From the NCBI RefSeq assembly GCF_028372415.1, contig NC_092875.1, positions 147,096,856 through 147,160,855 of the forward strand: a stretch of DNA of 64,000 nucleotides. Reading direction: 5' to 3'. Source of the DNA: Notamacropus eugenii (Eukaryota; Chordata; Mammalia; Diprotodontia; Macropodidae). Position 1 is the first letter of the stretch, and each line of letters begins with the position of its first letter. Below, piece after piece: positions 48,986 to 59,334 of this stretch. A program made the position numbers and the translations under genes. The notes under the pieces were generated by a model. The model saw nothing but the letters and a program-made list of their open reading frames with translations, made no database searches and was not told the origin of the DNA.

Positions 48986-49244
48986 CTGTAAAAGATTAAA
49001 ATAAACTTTATACAAGATTTAAAGAAATAAAACCGTGGTATTAAGTAATTTCTAAAAAGGTCTACATATACTATCTCTTAAGTGTCATTATTTAACTACT
49101 GTTAATTATATTGTGAATATTGATGTGATTAATCTGTTGGATTTAAAAAAAAAAAACCAGATGGGGGAGATAATAGGGAGAGAAAAGGGGAGAAGTATTG
49201 TTTTTCCAAAATTTACATCACTAATTAGAAAATATTCACCTACC

Positions 49245-49830
49245 AACACTGGTAAAAATATTATCTTCATAGAATCTCTATGGGTTAGTAGTGACTTTAG
49301 GGCTCATCTAGTGCAACCCACATTAACCAAGAACACCTTCTCTCACCAACATAAAAGGTCCTTCCTCCAATTTCTGCTTGAAAACCTCTAGTAAAAAGGA
49401 ATACACTCCAATTTAAGAGAGTTCCAACAAGTCTAAATTTCCTTCTTTGGAACATTTACCCATTGCTTCTGGTTCTGTCCTCTGGGGCCAAGCTCAACAA
49501 CTATAGTACTTCCTTTATACATCTTTCAGATACTTGAAGAGAGCTATCACATCCATGATGACTAAAGTCTTCTTTAAGCTCAGCATCCAGTTGCCTCAAC
49601 ATATTCATGTACTCAAGGCCCTCCTTCAGACCCTCTCTCTAGTTTATGGATGATCTTTTAAAACATATCATCCAGAAATGAATACGGTATTGTAAGACTA
49701 GGATGGAGTAGGACTAACTCCTCTCAATATAACCTAGGCTAGGAGTAACTCTTTGGGCTGCTATATCACACTATTAACTCATAGTGATTTTGCATTTCAC
49801 TAAAATCTTCAGAACTTTTTCACTCAAAAT
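49245..49830 (+). mobile_element. L3/CR1 3' end, long copy
   Basis: CATAGAATCTCTATGGGTTA, GCTCATCTAGTGCAACCCAC, CATTGCTTCTGGTTCTGTCC and ATCTTTCAGATACTTGAAGA follow the order of CR1-type 3' UTRs. Confidence 0.75.
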
Positions 49831-50139
49831 ATCTGTATCACTGAGGCTTCATGAGCACCAGCTGGACCAAACCCTTGGAGCCAAAAACCTAAGTACCAAT
49901 TAATCTGTACTTGCAAGGAGCTCCAAATTCTAGGAGTCAAGGGAGCTAGAGATCCAGAGATCCCAGAAGCTGGAAAAAGAAAGGGGCTATGTTGCTGGAG
50001 CCTCAGAGACATTAGAGATTAGAGCATACTTAAAACATTGGAGAAAAACAAGATCATCAGTTTTTTTTAACTGATTCAGATGCACAAAATTATCTCCTTT
50101 CTTCTTTGGTATTTGAAAGCCTACACCAAGTTTCATCAT

Positions 50140-50258
50140 CATGATTAGAAAAAGTCAAATTACAACTATGAGGTACCATCTCACACCTATCAGACTGGCT
50201 AATATGACAAAAAGGGAAAATGGTAAATGGAGAAAATGTGGGAAAATTGAAGCACTAT
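50140..50258 (+). mobile_element. L1 ORF2 fragment
   Basis: GAGGTACCATCTCACACCTA and CAGACTGGCTAATATGACAA are conserved nucleotide blocks near the end of marsupial L1 ORF2. The fragment ends at a GT-rich microsatellite. Confidence 0.7.
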
Positions 50259-50340
50259 ACATGACATATGTTTGTGTGTGTGTGTTGACAGACAAATAGA
50301 TGGATGGATAGATGGAGAGATAAATAGAGATAGATTTGTA
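50259..50340. repeat. GT and GATA-type microsatellite
   Basis: GTGTGTGTGTGTG, then GATGGATGGATAGATGG units. Confidence 0.9.
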
Positions 50341-50634
50341 GAGCACTTTACATCCATTATCTCAAGACCTCTAGAGGTTAGGAATCAAAATCAACTGGCC
50401 ATAGCCTGTGCCTATCAAATTCCTCCATCCTACTCTCTTAAACAATCTTTATCATTCAGAGCTGACTGGAATCTGGGTGAAAATACTCCTGCCCTGTCCC
50501 TGGGAAAAAATAGCAATAAGGTTTGGTTGATTATTTCCTACACATGCTCAAATGCCACTAGGAAAATAAAATCTACACAGTTGTTTTCCCTGAAAACTAT
50601 TTTAATACCAAGAAGGACAAAGTCATTTTCTTTC

Positions 50635-51600
50635 TTTTTCCCCCACTTAATAGCATTTTATTTTTTCCAATTACATATAAAGATAGTTTTCAACATTCAA
50701 TTTTATAAGACTTTGAGTTCCAAATTTATTTCTCCCTCCCTCCCCAAGATAGCATGTAATCTGATATAGGCTATACACATACAATTATATTAAATCTATT
50801 TCCACATTAGTCATGTTGTGAAAGGACAATCAGAATAAAAGGGAAAGATGAGAAAGAAAAAAACAAAAAGAGAAAATACTATGCTTCAATCTGCATTCAG
50901 ATCCCATACTTCTTTCTCTGAATGTGGATAGTATTTTCCATCATGAGTCCTGTAATTTTCTTGGATCACTGTATTGCTGATGAGAGCTAGGTCTATCAAA
51001 GTTTATCACCTCACAATGTTGCTTTTACTGTGTATAATGTTTTCCTGGTTCTACTCACTTCACTCAACATCAATTTATGTAAGTCTTTCCAGGTTTTTCT
51101 GAAATCTGCCTGCTCATCATTTCTTACAGCACAATAGTATTCCATTACATTCACATACCACAACTTGTTCAGCCATTCCCCTCAATGGGGGCATCCCCTC
51201 AATTTCCATTTCTTTGCCACCACAAAAAGAGCTACTATAAATATTTCTGTATATGTGGGTCCTTTTCCATTTTTTATGATCTCTTTGGGACAGAGACCTA
51301 GTAGTGGTATCACTGGATCAAAGACACACTTTTATAACCTTTTGAGCAAAGTTCCAAATTGCTCTCTAGAATATTTGGATCAGTTCACAACTCCACCAAC
51401 AATGGTGGAGTGTTCCCATTTTCCCACATCTTCTCCAACATGTATCATTTTCCTGTTTTGTCATATTAGCCAATCTGATAGGTGTGAGGAGGTACACCTC
51501 ACAGTTGTTTTAACTTGCATTTCTCTAATCAACAGTGATTTAGAACAATTAGAGAGAGAGAGAGTTTTAATTTCTTCATCTGAAAACTTTCTGTTCATAT
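50635..51600 (-). mobile_element. L1 3' end
   Basis: Minus-strand copy of about 960 bp. The T-tract side (50655) is the A-tail, followed by the L1 3' UTR (CAACATTCAATTTTATAAGA on plus). The ORF2 C-terminal region follows (plus strand CATTCACATACCACAACTTG and ATTGCTCTCTAGAATATTTG). It is inserted between L2 segments. Confidence 0.82.
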
Positions 51601-52165
51601 CTCACAAACTGATTTTCCTAAAGCACAGGTCGGACTGTCATCCCCCTACTCAAATAAATTCTAGTGACTCTCAATTATCTCTAGGATAAAATCTTGTTTG
51701 GCATTTAAAGCCCTTTACAATCTGGCCCCTTCCTACCCTTCCAAGTCTCCTTATACTTTATACTTTACCCTCTTCTGCATACTCTACAAATCAGACACTG
51801 GGTTTTCTTTTTGCTGTTTTTTTTACATACGACACTCCACCTCTTAAATTATGTACCTTTTCAATGGCTGGCCTCCATGCCTGAATACTCTCTCTTCTCG
51901 CCTCTACCTTTGGCTTCCTTCAAGATTCAGAACAAATCACTCCTTCCAAAGGTCTTTCCCAGTCCCAGTCCCCACTGGGAGTAGTACCCTCCTTCTGATA
52001 TCTTCCATTTATGTCCTATATCTCTTGTATGTACATAGTTATTTGCATGTTGCTTCTTCCAAGCACCTTAAGGACAGTGTTTGTTTTTACCTTCTTTGCA
52101 CCCCCAGTGATTAGTACACTGCCAGGAACACAGAAATAGTTTAATAAATGCTTACTGAATGATTG
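51600..52165 (+). mobile_element. L2 LINE 3' portion
   Basis: Begins AAAGCACAGGTCGGACTGTC and ends with AGTACACTGCCAGGAACACA and AATAAATGCTTACTGAATGA. Contains CATTTAAAGCCCTTTACAAT and CTTCAAGATTCAGAACAAAT. Confidence 0.8.
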
Positions 52166-53189
52166 AAGTATTTACCTCCCCACCCCCAGACAAGGAAAAT
52201 AAATGTGGTGCTTTGAAAAACAAACATTCTTGCCAAAGGAACAGATCAGTAACACTCCATAGTAAGGTTTAAGAAACTTGGCCAGCAATTAATTCTTTTA
52301 CTGCCTTTGATAGGATCAATGGTGCTTAATTTCAAGCATCAAATCAGGCTACAACTGCTTAATGAATTTGGTTTTGAACTGCTGAGTTAAGCCTTACTCA
52401 TTCTGAAACTGTTCAGTTTGGCTGGAACTCAGAAGATATTCAAAACATTCTGAAAAACCTGTAATATTCAGCTAGCAGAACCCTGACTAAGTCTCTGAAA
52501 CGCTTCAGAAGAACACATATTTTACTTCCACCTTTCTACGTTTAGTTAATACAACTAGGGTCTATATTTACAAAGTTTTTCAAATTAAAAGATGCAAAAT
52601 TTTTAGGATTGCAAATGAACTGAACAGAGTGCTGGAAGGACATCCAATCTAGTATGTAGTTTTCACTCATTCACTAAAACATGTTAGACATTGTAAGATA
52701 CAACTACAAGTAAAACATAGTCCACACAAAGAAGGAACTTGTAATCTAGTAGGACCTTAGACATGTCACTTATTCTTTCCTCATCTATAAAATAGGGAGG
52801 ACAATATTTCCTTTATCTACTTACTAAGGTGTTCTTTAAGAGAAAAGGAAATTATATGTGTTAAGGTACTTGGAAAATACTGAAAATAAGCAAATATAAG
52901 TAATATTACCATTATTTATAACCCAACATATGGCACTTACAATTCAATAAACACATTATTTAAAACTCTTAAAGAAGATACGCTTGCATAAAAATTGCAT
53001 CTGCAAAGCTAATTTTCTTTGTACAACTGTACAATCTACAATTTTCTATCTTCTTACCAAAGTTCCACCAGTCCGTCCAAACTTAATTATATTGAGAAGT
53101 CTCAGTTGCAATGCCATAGTTTTTTACCTCTATGCTAATTATTAGTCTACATCAAAACTTCACAATAATTAATTTTAGAAATAGATTTT
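52166..53189. other. No feature recognised (DCAF13 intron)
   Basis: AT-rich intronic sequence. No repeat identified with confidence. Confidence 0.5.
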
Positions 53190-53517
53190 TTTTTCCAGAT
53201 CCAGCCAAACTGGGCTGCTAACTGATCCCTAATCTTATTCTGACTCTGTACAACTGTCCATGATATCTCAGTCTCTACCATCTGGAATGTACTGTTCTCT
53301 ACTTCTTTCCCTAACCTATTTCAGACAAAATCCACTTATATGTCACCTCTTCATTAGACCTTACTCTGATCCTTCTGGCCTTCCTCCTCTCCAACCAAAG
53401 TTTCTTCACCTTGCTGCCCACATCAGAGACCATGCCTTGGAGGAATTTCCTGGTGCCCCATTCTCTGATTGGTGACTGCCTGTTATAGACCACTATCTCT
53501 GGAAACCTAAAGCTATT

Positions 53518-53752
53518 CAGTGCTTCTTAAACTGGGGGTCCTGACGCCAACCGTAAAAGGTTTCTGAACATGCAAGGACCAAAAATTAATTCAAAATCAA
53601 ATGCAATATGAATCCAAGGTGTTTTGCTTGCATAGAACAACTTCACTGCAGTCTTGGTTCTGAACACAAAGCATGTACACTTTGTACTGTGCATGCCCTC
53701 TGGTCACACAGTGCCAACCCTGCCATGAATGGAAAAAGTTTAAGAAGCCCTG
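53518..53752. mobile_element. hAT-like MITE
   Basis: 235 bp with inverted ends: CAGTGCTTCTTAAACT at left and, read inward from the right, CAGGGCTTCTTAAACT. CAG-start and AAACT are hAT/Charlie-type termini. No transposase. The 8-bp flanks do not clearly match, consistent with age. Confidence 0.8.
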
Positions 53753-53870
53753 CTCTTACTTCATCTCCTCCAAACCCCACTCCTCTCCCTCTCAATTTCT
53801 CTAAATGATCAAAGCAGTTCTGCTATTTTTTCAGAACCAAAATGCGCCCTCCCAGGCCACCAACCTTGTA

Positions 53871-53879
53871 TGTGTTGTT
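53871..53879. repeat. Target-site duplication of the half-L1, 3' copy
   Basis: TGTGTTGTT lies directly before the T-tract that represents the element's A-tail. The same 9 bp recur at 56840-56848 on the other flank. Joining the flanks restores a continuous L2 3' end. Confidence 0.8.
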
Positions 53880-54903
53880 TTTTTGTTTTTTTTTTTTTCT
53901 CTGTTTTTTTTTTTTTTATTAAATTTATTTATTTAACTTTTAACATTCATTTTCACAAAATTTTGGGTTACAAATTTTCTCCCCTTTTATCCCCTCCCCC
54001 CCCAAACACCAAGCATTCTAATTGCCCCTATGACCAATCTGCTCTCTCTTCTATCATCCCTCTCTGCCCTTGTCTCCATCTTCTCTTTTGTCCTGTAGGG
54101 GCAGATAGCTTTCTATACCCCTTTACCTGTTTTTCTTATTTCCTAGTGGCAAGAACATTACTCGACAGTTGATCCTAACACTTTGAGTTCCACCTTCTTT
54201 ACCTCCCTCCCTCTCCACCCCTTCCCTTTGGAAGGCAAGCAATTCAATATAGGCCAAATCTGTGTAGTTTTGCAAATGACTTCCATAATAGTTGTGCTGT
54301 ATAGGACTAACTATATTTCCCTCCAACCTATCCTGTCCCCCATTACTTCTATTCTCTTTTGATCCTATCCCTCCCCATGAGTGTCGACCTCGAATTGCAC
54401 TCTCCTCCTCATGCCCTCCCTTCTATCATCCCCCCCACCCTGCTTGTCCCCTTATCCCCCACTTTCCTGTATTGTGAGATAGGTTTTCCTACCAAAATGA
54501 GTGTGCACTTTATTCTTTTCTTTAGTGGAATGTGATGAGAGTAGACTTCATGTTTTTCTCTCACCTCCCCTCTTTATCCCTCCACTAATGAGTCTTTTGA
54601 TTGCCTCTTTTATGAGAGATAATTTGCCCCATTCAATTTCTCCCTTTCTCTTCCCAATATATTTCTCTCTCACTGCTTGATTTCATTTTGTTTTAAAGAT
54701 ATGATCCCATCCTATTCAATTCACTCTGTGCACTCTGTCTCTGTGTATGTGAGCGTGTGTGCATGTGTAATCCCACCCAGTACCCAGATACTGAAATGTT
54801 TCAAGAGTTACAAATATTGTCTTTCCATGTAGGAATGTAAACAGTTCAGCTTTAGTAAGTCCCTTATGACCTCACTTTGCTGTTCACCTTTTCATGGTTC
54901 TCT

Positions 54904-55992
54904 TCATTCTTGTGTTTGAAAGTCAAATTTTCTTTTCAGCTCTGGTCTTTTCATCAAGAATACTTGAAAATCCTCTATTTCATTGAAAGACCATTTTTTC
55001 CCCTGAAGTATTATAGTCAGTTTTGCTGGGTAGGTGATTCTTGGTTTTAGTCCTAGTTCCTTTGACTTCTGGAATATACTGTTCCATGCCCTTCGATCCC
55101 TTAATGTAGAGGCTGCTAGATCTTGTGTTATCCTGATTGTATTTCCACAATACTTGAATTGTTTCTTTCTAGCTGCCTGCAGTATTTTCTCCTTGACCTG
55201 GGAACTCTGGAATTTGGCCACAATGTTCCTAGGAGTTTCTCTTTTTGGATCTCTTTCAGGCGGTGTTCTGTGGATTCCTTGAATATTTATTTTGCCCTCT
55301 GGTTCTAGAATCTCAGGGCAGTTTTCCTTGATAATTTCATGAAAGATGATGTCTAGGCTCTTCTTTTGATCATGGCTTTCAGGTAGTCCCATAATTTTTA
55401 AATTGTCTCTCCTGGATCTATTTTCCAGGTCTGTTGTTTTTCCAATGAGATATTTCACATTATCTTCCATTTTTCCATTCTTCTCTCTTTGTTCTGTGAT
55501 TTCTTGGTTTTGCATAAAGTCATTAGCCTCCATCTGTGCCATTCTAATTTTGAAAGAACTATTTTCTTCAGTGAGCTTTTGAATCTCCTTTTCCATTTGG
55601 CTAATTCTGCTTTTGAAAGCATTCTTCTCCTCATTGGCTTTTTGAACCTCTTTTGCCAATTGAGTTAGGCTAGTTTTCAAGGTGTTAATTTCTTCAACAT
55701 TTTTTTGGGTCTCCCTTAGCAGGGAGCTGATCTGCTGTTCATGCTTTGACTTCATGTCTCTCATTTCTCTTCCCAGCTTTTCCTCCACCTCTCTAACTTG
55801 ATTTTCAAAATTCTTTTTGAGCTCTTCCATGGCCTGAGCCCATTGGGTGGGCTGGGACACAGAAGCCTTGATTTCTGTGTCTTTGCCTGATGGTAAGCAT
55901 TTTTCTTCCTCATCAGAAAGGAAGGGAGGAAATGCCTGTTCGCCAAGAAAGTAACCTTCTATAGTCTTATTTCTTTTCCCTTTTCTGGGCAT
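54904..55992 (-). CDS. L1-type ORF1p (RNA-binding nucleic-acid chaperone) of the half-L1
   Basis: This ORF has 362 codons and is uninterrupted, starting MPRKGKRNKT and ending DFQTQE before TGA. The start has A at -3 and follows the 5' UTR. Residues about 45-175 form a long charged coiled coil (heptads in the stretch EEINTLKTSLTQLAKEVQKA and in ISQMEKEIQKLTEENSS), as in the trimeric stalk of L1 ORF1p. Residues about 190-290 are the RRM, with RSRRDNLKIMGLPE, then PPERDPKRETPRNIVAKF. The C-terminal domain follows, with LRDRRAW and the hallmark RITYPAKL. Human L1 ORF1p is 338 residues. The protein would coat its own RNA. With no ORF2 in the element, mobilisation needs an L1 ORF2p in trans. It is a retrotransposon protein, not a host gene. 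Confidence 0.9.
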   Translation of the reverse strand: MPRKGKRNKTIEGYFLGEQAFPPFLSDEEEKCLPSGKDTEIKASVSQPTQWAQAMEELKKNFENQVREVEEKLGREMRDMKSKHEQQISSLLRETQKNVEEINTLKTSLTQLAKEVQKANEEKNAFKSRISQMEKEIQKLTEENSSFKIRMAQMEANDFMQNQEITEQREKNGKMEDNVKYLIGKTTDLENRSRRDNLKIMGLPESHDQKKSLDIIFHEIIKENCPEILEPEGKINIQGIHRTPPERDPKRETPRNIVAKFQSSQVKEKILQAARKKQFKYCGNTIRITQDLAASTLRDRRAWNSIFQKSKELGLKPRITYPAKLTIILQGKKWSFNEIEDFQVFLMKRPELKRKFDFQTQE

Positions 55993-56839
55993 TTTCCCAG
56001 CCAGTGACTTGACCTCTGAATATTTTCCTCACACCCACCTCACCTCCTGATCCTCCCAGCCCGTGTTTGTGGTCTGAGATTCAAATGCTGCTTCCAGCCT
56101 CAGGGCTTTTGGCGGGGGCAGGGCTGCTATTCAGTATGGGATTGTGTTCAGGTGGTCAGGTCAGGGCAGGGCCGCCTCTCAGGCTCAGTTCCCTCAGGGG
56201 GTTTATGCACAGACCTTCCACAATGGATCCAGGCTCCCTCCCGCTTGGGGAGCCCCTGTCTGCAGCCGCCTCTCAGCTTCTACCTCCCGGGGGGGGCCTG
56301 AATTATGGGGGCACCCCATTCCCCTCTCGACCCGCCAAAGAGACTCTCTCACCCACCCCTGTCACCTGTGGGTGGAGGGACTTGTGCGGCCGCTGGAGAT
56401 CCCGTCCCTGAAGCCTGCTCGGATCTGTTTCGGTGCCGCAGCCGTGGCCGCAGCAGGTCTGGGCTGGGCTTTGTGTCTGCAGCGCGACGGACCTTTTGAG
56501 AGAGGTTTGCAGATCCCTCTGTGGGTGGAGGGACCCGCGTGGCCGCTGGAGATCCTGTCTGTGAAGCCTGCTCGGATCTTTTCCTCTCGGTGCCGCGGCC
56601 GCGGCCGCGGCAGGGCTGCACTCAGCTCCCAGTCCCGGCGCCCAGTCCGCGGCGCGAAGGACCCCCCGCGAGAGGTTTGCAGGTCTCTCTGGAACAGAAA
56701 TCTCCCTCGCTCCTATGTTCCGTGGCCTCTGGGTGCGGAATTCGCCGTGAGTTACTTCCCTGTAGCCATTCTATGGGTTGTGGGTTCAGAGCTATGTGTA
56801 TGTGCGTCTTTCTACTCCGCCATCTTGGCTCCGCCCCCC
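55993..56839 (-). promoter_or_regulatory. Half-L1 5' UTR / internal promoter
   Basis: This is 847 bp of GC- and CpG-rich sequence in an otherwise AT-rich window, including GCGGCCGC-type runs near 56595-56615. The sense 5' end has AAGATGGC (minus strand of 56819-56826), which matches the YY1 site that sets the transcription start in L1 elements. Two tandem monomers follow (56368-56520 and 56521-56690). It is likely a CpG-methylation-silenced RNA polymerase II promoter. Confidence 0.75.
56368..56690 (-). repeat. Two tandem promoter monomers in the half-L1 5' UTR
   Basis: On the plus strand both units begin GTGGGTGGAGGGAC (56368 and 56521). Both continue with GGCCGCTGGAGATC, then GAAGCCTGCTCGGATCT, then CGGTGCCGC, and end with AGAGGTTTGCAG. 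The first unit is 153 bp, the second about 170 bp with a GC-rich insert. Tandem 5' UTR monomers are known in rodent L1 promoters. Confidence 0.85.
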
Positions 56840-56848
56840 TGTGTTGTT
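56840..56848. repeat. Target-site duplication of the half-L1, 5' copy
   Basis: TGTGTTGTT follows the element's GGCGGAGC start (C-rich on plus). It is identical to 53871-53879. Confidence 0.8.
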
Positions 56849-56999
56849 ATCACTACCACTATCGAAGCTCTTACAAGGCAGGACTGTTTCTGTCCTTAGC
56901 GCTTAACAAACTGCTTAACAACAGTGCTCAATAAATGTTTTTCCATTCATTTATCTCCCTAGCTAGGAAGAATCCTCCCTGACAAGCTCTAATATCAAT

Positions 57000-57190
57000 C
57001 TATATGTTAAATAAGAGGATAAATCCATAAACTTCATATATCCTTACCTTTTATCATAAATATCTGTGTTTATCCCATTCCCTACTTTATGGTAAGTGCT
57101 TCGAGGGCAGTAATTATATCCTTTCATGTTTATACAACCAGTCCCTAACAAGATGCCTTATAAAAGGTGGGCATTTAATATGTATTATTT
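57000..57190 (+). mobile_element. L2 3' terminus
   Basis: GTAAGTGCTTCGAGGGCAGT, then CAACCAGTCCCTAACAAGAT and TGGGCATTTAATATG. Confidence 0.6.
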
Positions 57191-57309
57191 CAACTGAATT
57201 GGGGTTTAGCCAATTCAGTGCTATAACCATAAACATTTCTTTAAACATTGAAATGGCAGTCACTTTGTTTACATATAAGGATCTATAGAACCTGAGACCT
57301 TCAATCAAC

Positions 57310-57830
57310 AAACATCAATTGGGGAAAGGCTAAATAAATTTGTGGTAGATGAAATGTAATGGAATACTGTTATGCCCTAAGAACTACAAATATGATGAAT
57401 ACAGAGAAGAATGGAAAGATTTACACTATCTAACGCAGAGTGAAGCAGAGCCAAGAAAACAGCATAGACAATGAAAGCAATGTAAGTGGAAAGCACAACC
57501 GCAAAACAATCAAAAGTGAATGTTGAAAAATTACAAAGATGAAGAACCGATCCAAAGGGACATGAAGACACCTTCAGCCCATTCCTCTGCAGAAGTGAGA
57601 AGGCCACAGCTAAAGCACTGACTGTATTTTCAGTTTTTTAAATGTACTGACAATTTTTGCTGATTTTTGTTCTCTTTTTTCTTAAAAAATTTTTTGGAGT
57701 ATGGATCATCTTGGAGGAGGAAGAGGGAGAGATGTTGAGAGAAACTGTGATGACATAGGAAACAAAAGTAGCAATAACAAACACCTTCAATCAACAACAA
57801 ATATATTTTTAAAAAATTAAGTAGAATCAT
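57310..57830 (+). mobile_element. L1 3' end, distinct subfamily
   Basis: Contains ATCAATTGGGGAAAGGCTAA, ATGTAATGGAATACTGTTAT and GCAGAGTGAAGCAGAGCCAA, then a G-rich stretch (GGAGGAGGAAGAGGGAGAGA). The 3' UTR differs from the other copies, so it is a separate subfamily. It lies in a DCAF13 intron, antisense to the gene. Confidence 0.7.
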
Positions 57831-57906
57831 TATACTGTGATAGCATTTAAGTATAAGTAATCAATTAACAGATATAAACACTACTTAAGACTAAAGAGCT
57901 ACTCAC

Positions 57907-57989
57907 TTATAATCTTCATTTGCTGCAGTGAAAATAAAAGCTTCCATTGGGTTCCAACAAAGCGTATTTGTCCTCATATCTAAGATGAC
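57907..57989 (-). CDS. DCAF13: DCAF13 coding exon
   Basis: This exon has 83 nt, begins in phase 0 and leaves two bases (AA) for the next exon. It reads VILDMRTNTLCWNPMEAFIF then TAANEDY. The acceptor is CTTTTAG before GTCATC and the donor is TATAA before GTGAGT. It supplies the start of a WD40 blade whose end, with a TFDMR motif, is on the next exon. The following intron (48986-57906) carries the complete half-L1. Confidence 0.94.
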
Positions 57990-59099
57990 CTAAAAGAAGG
58001 AAATACACACACTAACTTGTTACCATCAACAGCAAGTAATTACTTCTAAAATCAAAATATTGCCTATTCAGGATCTCTGGTTGTTGATTTAGCCTCAGAA
58101 CTTGTGCTTTAATACCATAAATGCTGAGTTATGCTGTCTGAAGAACAACAGAGAAAAGGGAACAGCCTTGACCTTCCTCCTGACTTCCAGTCTCCCATCT
58201 CCAAATGCTTTTAAATAACCCAGATGTCCCATAAATGTAGGGGTAGGAAGTGAAATAGCAACAGCCAAGAAGCCAAAGGAATACAAAGTATCCCTGGCCA
58301 CACTAGAAATACCTCAGCCAACATATTTAAACAAAGTTTCCAATACTAATGTCTAGAAGCAAAGACTCACAAGCTTGTATTTATAATACTTGAGAACAAG
58401 AAAAGAGAGATAGATATAGGACCTTACTGTAAAGGTGAAACATGGCTACAGAAATAAATTGTTGTTGGGTATCTTTCTCTTCAGATCCATCAGTGCATTT
58501 TACTTATCCTTTGAATATTCTGTGTATGACCATGCTGTGGAGCTACTCAAGGTTTGGGAACATATTACAAAGCTTGGGATGTGATGAATGGGTATTGGTC
58601 AAGCCCTGATAAATTCACGCTAGCACAATGAGTTAGCAAAGAGAATCTGGACCAAGGCAAGGCTTATTAAGAGTAAGGTAATTCTATTTCTATTTACCTT
58701 TCTTCCAACCCTTTAACTTCCCAAAATAAGATTAACTGAATTCTCTCTAGTTTGACTCATACCTACCTTCTTCTTAGCCCTGCCACAGAGGAAGCCTCAA
58801 GCACAGATCTCTCTGCCCACCATTTGCCTGGAAACTACCAAATGTGACTATGTCACTTCTAGGTGAACTCAGACCCCATAATTCCATGAGGTATTAAATA
58901 TGGATGGAAACCATTCTGTTTTAATCAAATGAAAGGGCTAGTGTCTTATTTAAAGAGATTATTGATTTAAAGGAGTAGATGGAAAAAGAGAGAGATTCTG
59001 AAAAGGAAATATAAAACTGCCTTCCATAATATTCATTTTGAGGGTTTAGGAACACAACTCAACACCACTAGCTTCTCTTAAAGGGTCATTAGGGATTCA
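57990..59099. other. No feature recognised (DCAF13 intron)
   Basis: Unique-looking intronic sequence between the exon at 57907-57989 and L2/MIR copies. Confidence 0.5.
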
Positions 59100-59195
59100 G
59101 GCAGAATGACAGTGTTTCATTCTCCAGTGCCTAGTAAAGAGCATGGTAGACAAACTTTAAGCAATTAATCAATACTTGATGACTGACTGAAACAG
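59100..59195 (+). mobile_element. L2 3' terminus
   Basis: CTCCAGTGCCTAGTAAAGAG then AATCAATACTTGATGACTGA. Confidence 0.5.
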
Positions 59196-59330
59196 TGAAT
59201 AGAACTACAGACTTAGGACCAGGAGACATTGATAGCTGTGTGTGATCACAGGCAAAGTACACAATTTCTAAGGGGCTATTTTCTCACTAAAAAAAGATAA
59301 TAAATAGTTCTTATACAACCTACCCTACCT
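59196..59330 (+). mobile_element. MIR SINE fragment
   Basis: AGACTTAGGACCAGGAGACA, then GTGTGATCACAGGCAAAGTA. Confidence 0.5.
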
Positions 59331-59334
59331 ACAT

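Larger units (their letters stand above)
53880..56839 (-). mobile_element. Complete half-L1 (HAL1-type) retrotransposon
   Basis: The element is 2,960 bp and is flanked by a 9-bp duplication TGTGTTGTT (53871-53879 and 56840-56848). In sense order it has a GC-rich 5' UTR (56839-55993) beginning with a GGCGGAGCCAAGATGGC-type start, an intact L1 ORF1 (55992-54904), a roughly 1-kb purine-rich 3' UTR without coding capacity, and an A-rich tail (T-rich on plus). No endonuclease or reverse transcriptase ORF is present, and ORF1 is followed directly by 3' UTR. Half-L1 elements of this layout are known in mammals and depend on L1 ORF2p in trans. It is inserted into an older L2 and lies in sense orientation within a DCAF13 intron. 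The open ORF1 and clean boundaries suggest a fairly recent insertion. Confidence 0.85.
53190..56945 (+). mobile_element. L2 LINE split by a hAT-like MITE and the half-L1
   Basis: L2 body (53190-53517 and 53753-53870) and L2 terminus (56849-56945, CTCTTACAAGGCAGGACTGT then GTGCTCAATAAATGTTTTTC) become continuous when 53518-53752 and 53880-56848 are removed. Confidence 0.65.

Noticed and set aside
50272..50769. 165-codon open frame
   Set aside because: It spans a microsatellite, MIR/L2-like words and an L1 tail in antisense. No coherent protein.
51165..51689. 174-codon open frame
   Set aside because: It is antisense to an L1 ORF2 end and runs into L2. No independent support.
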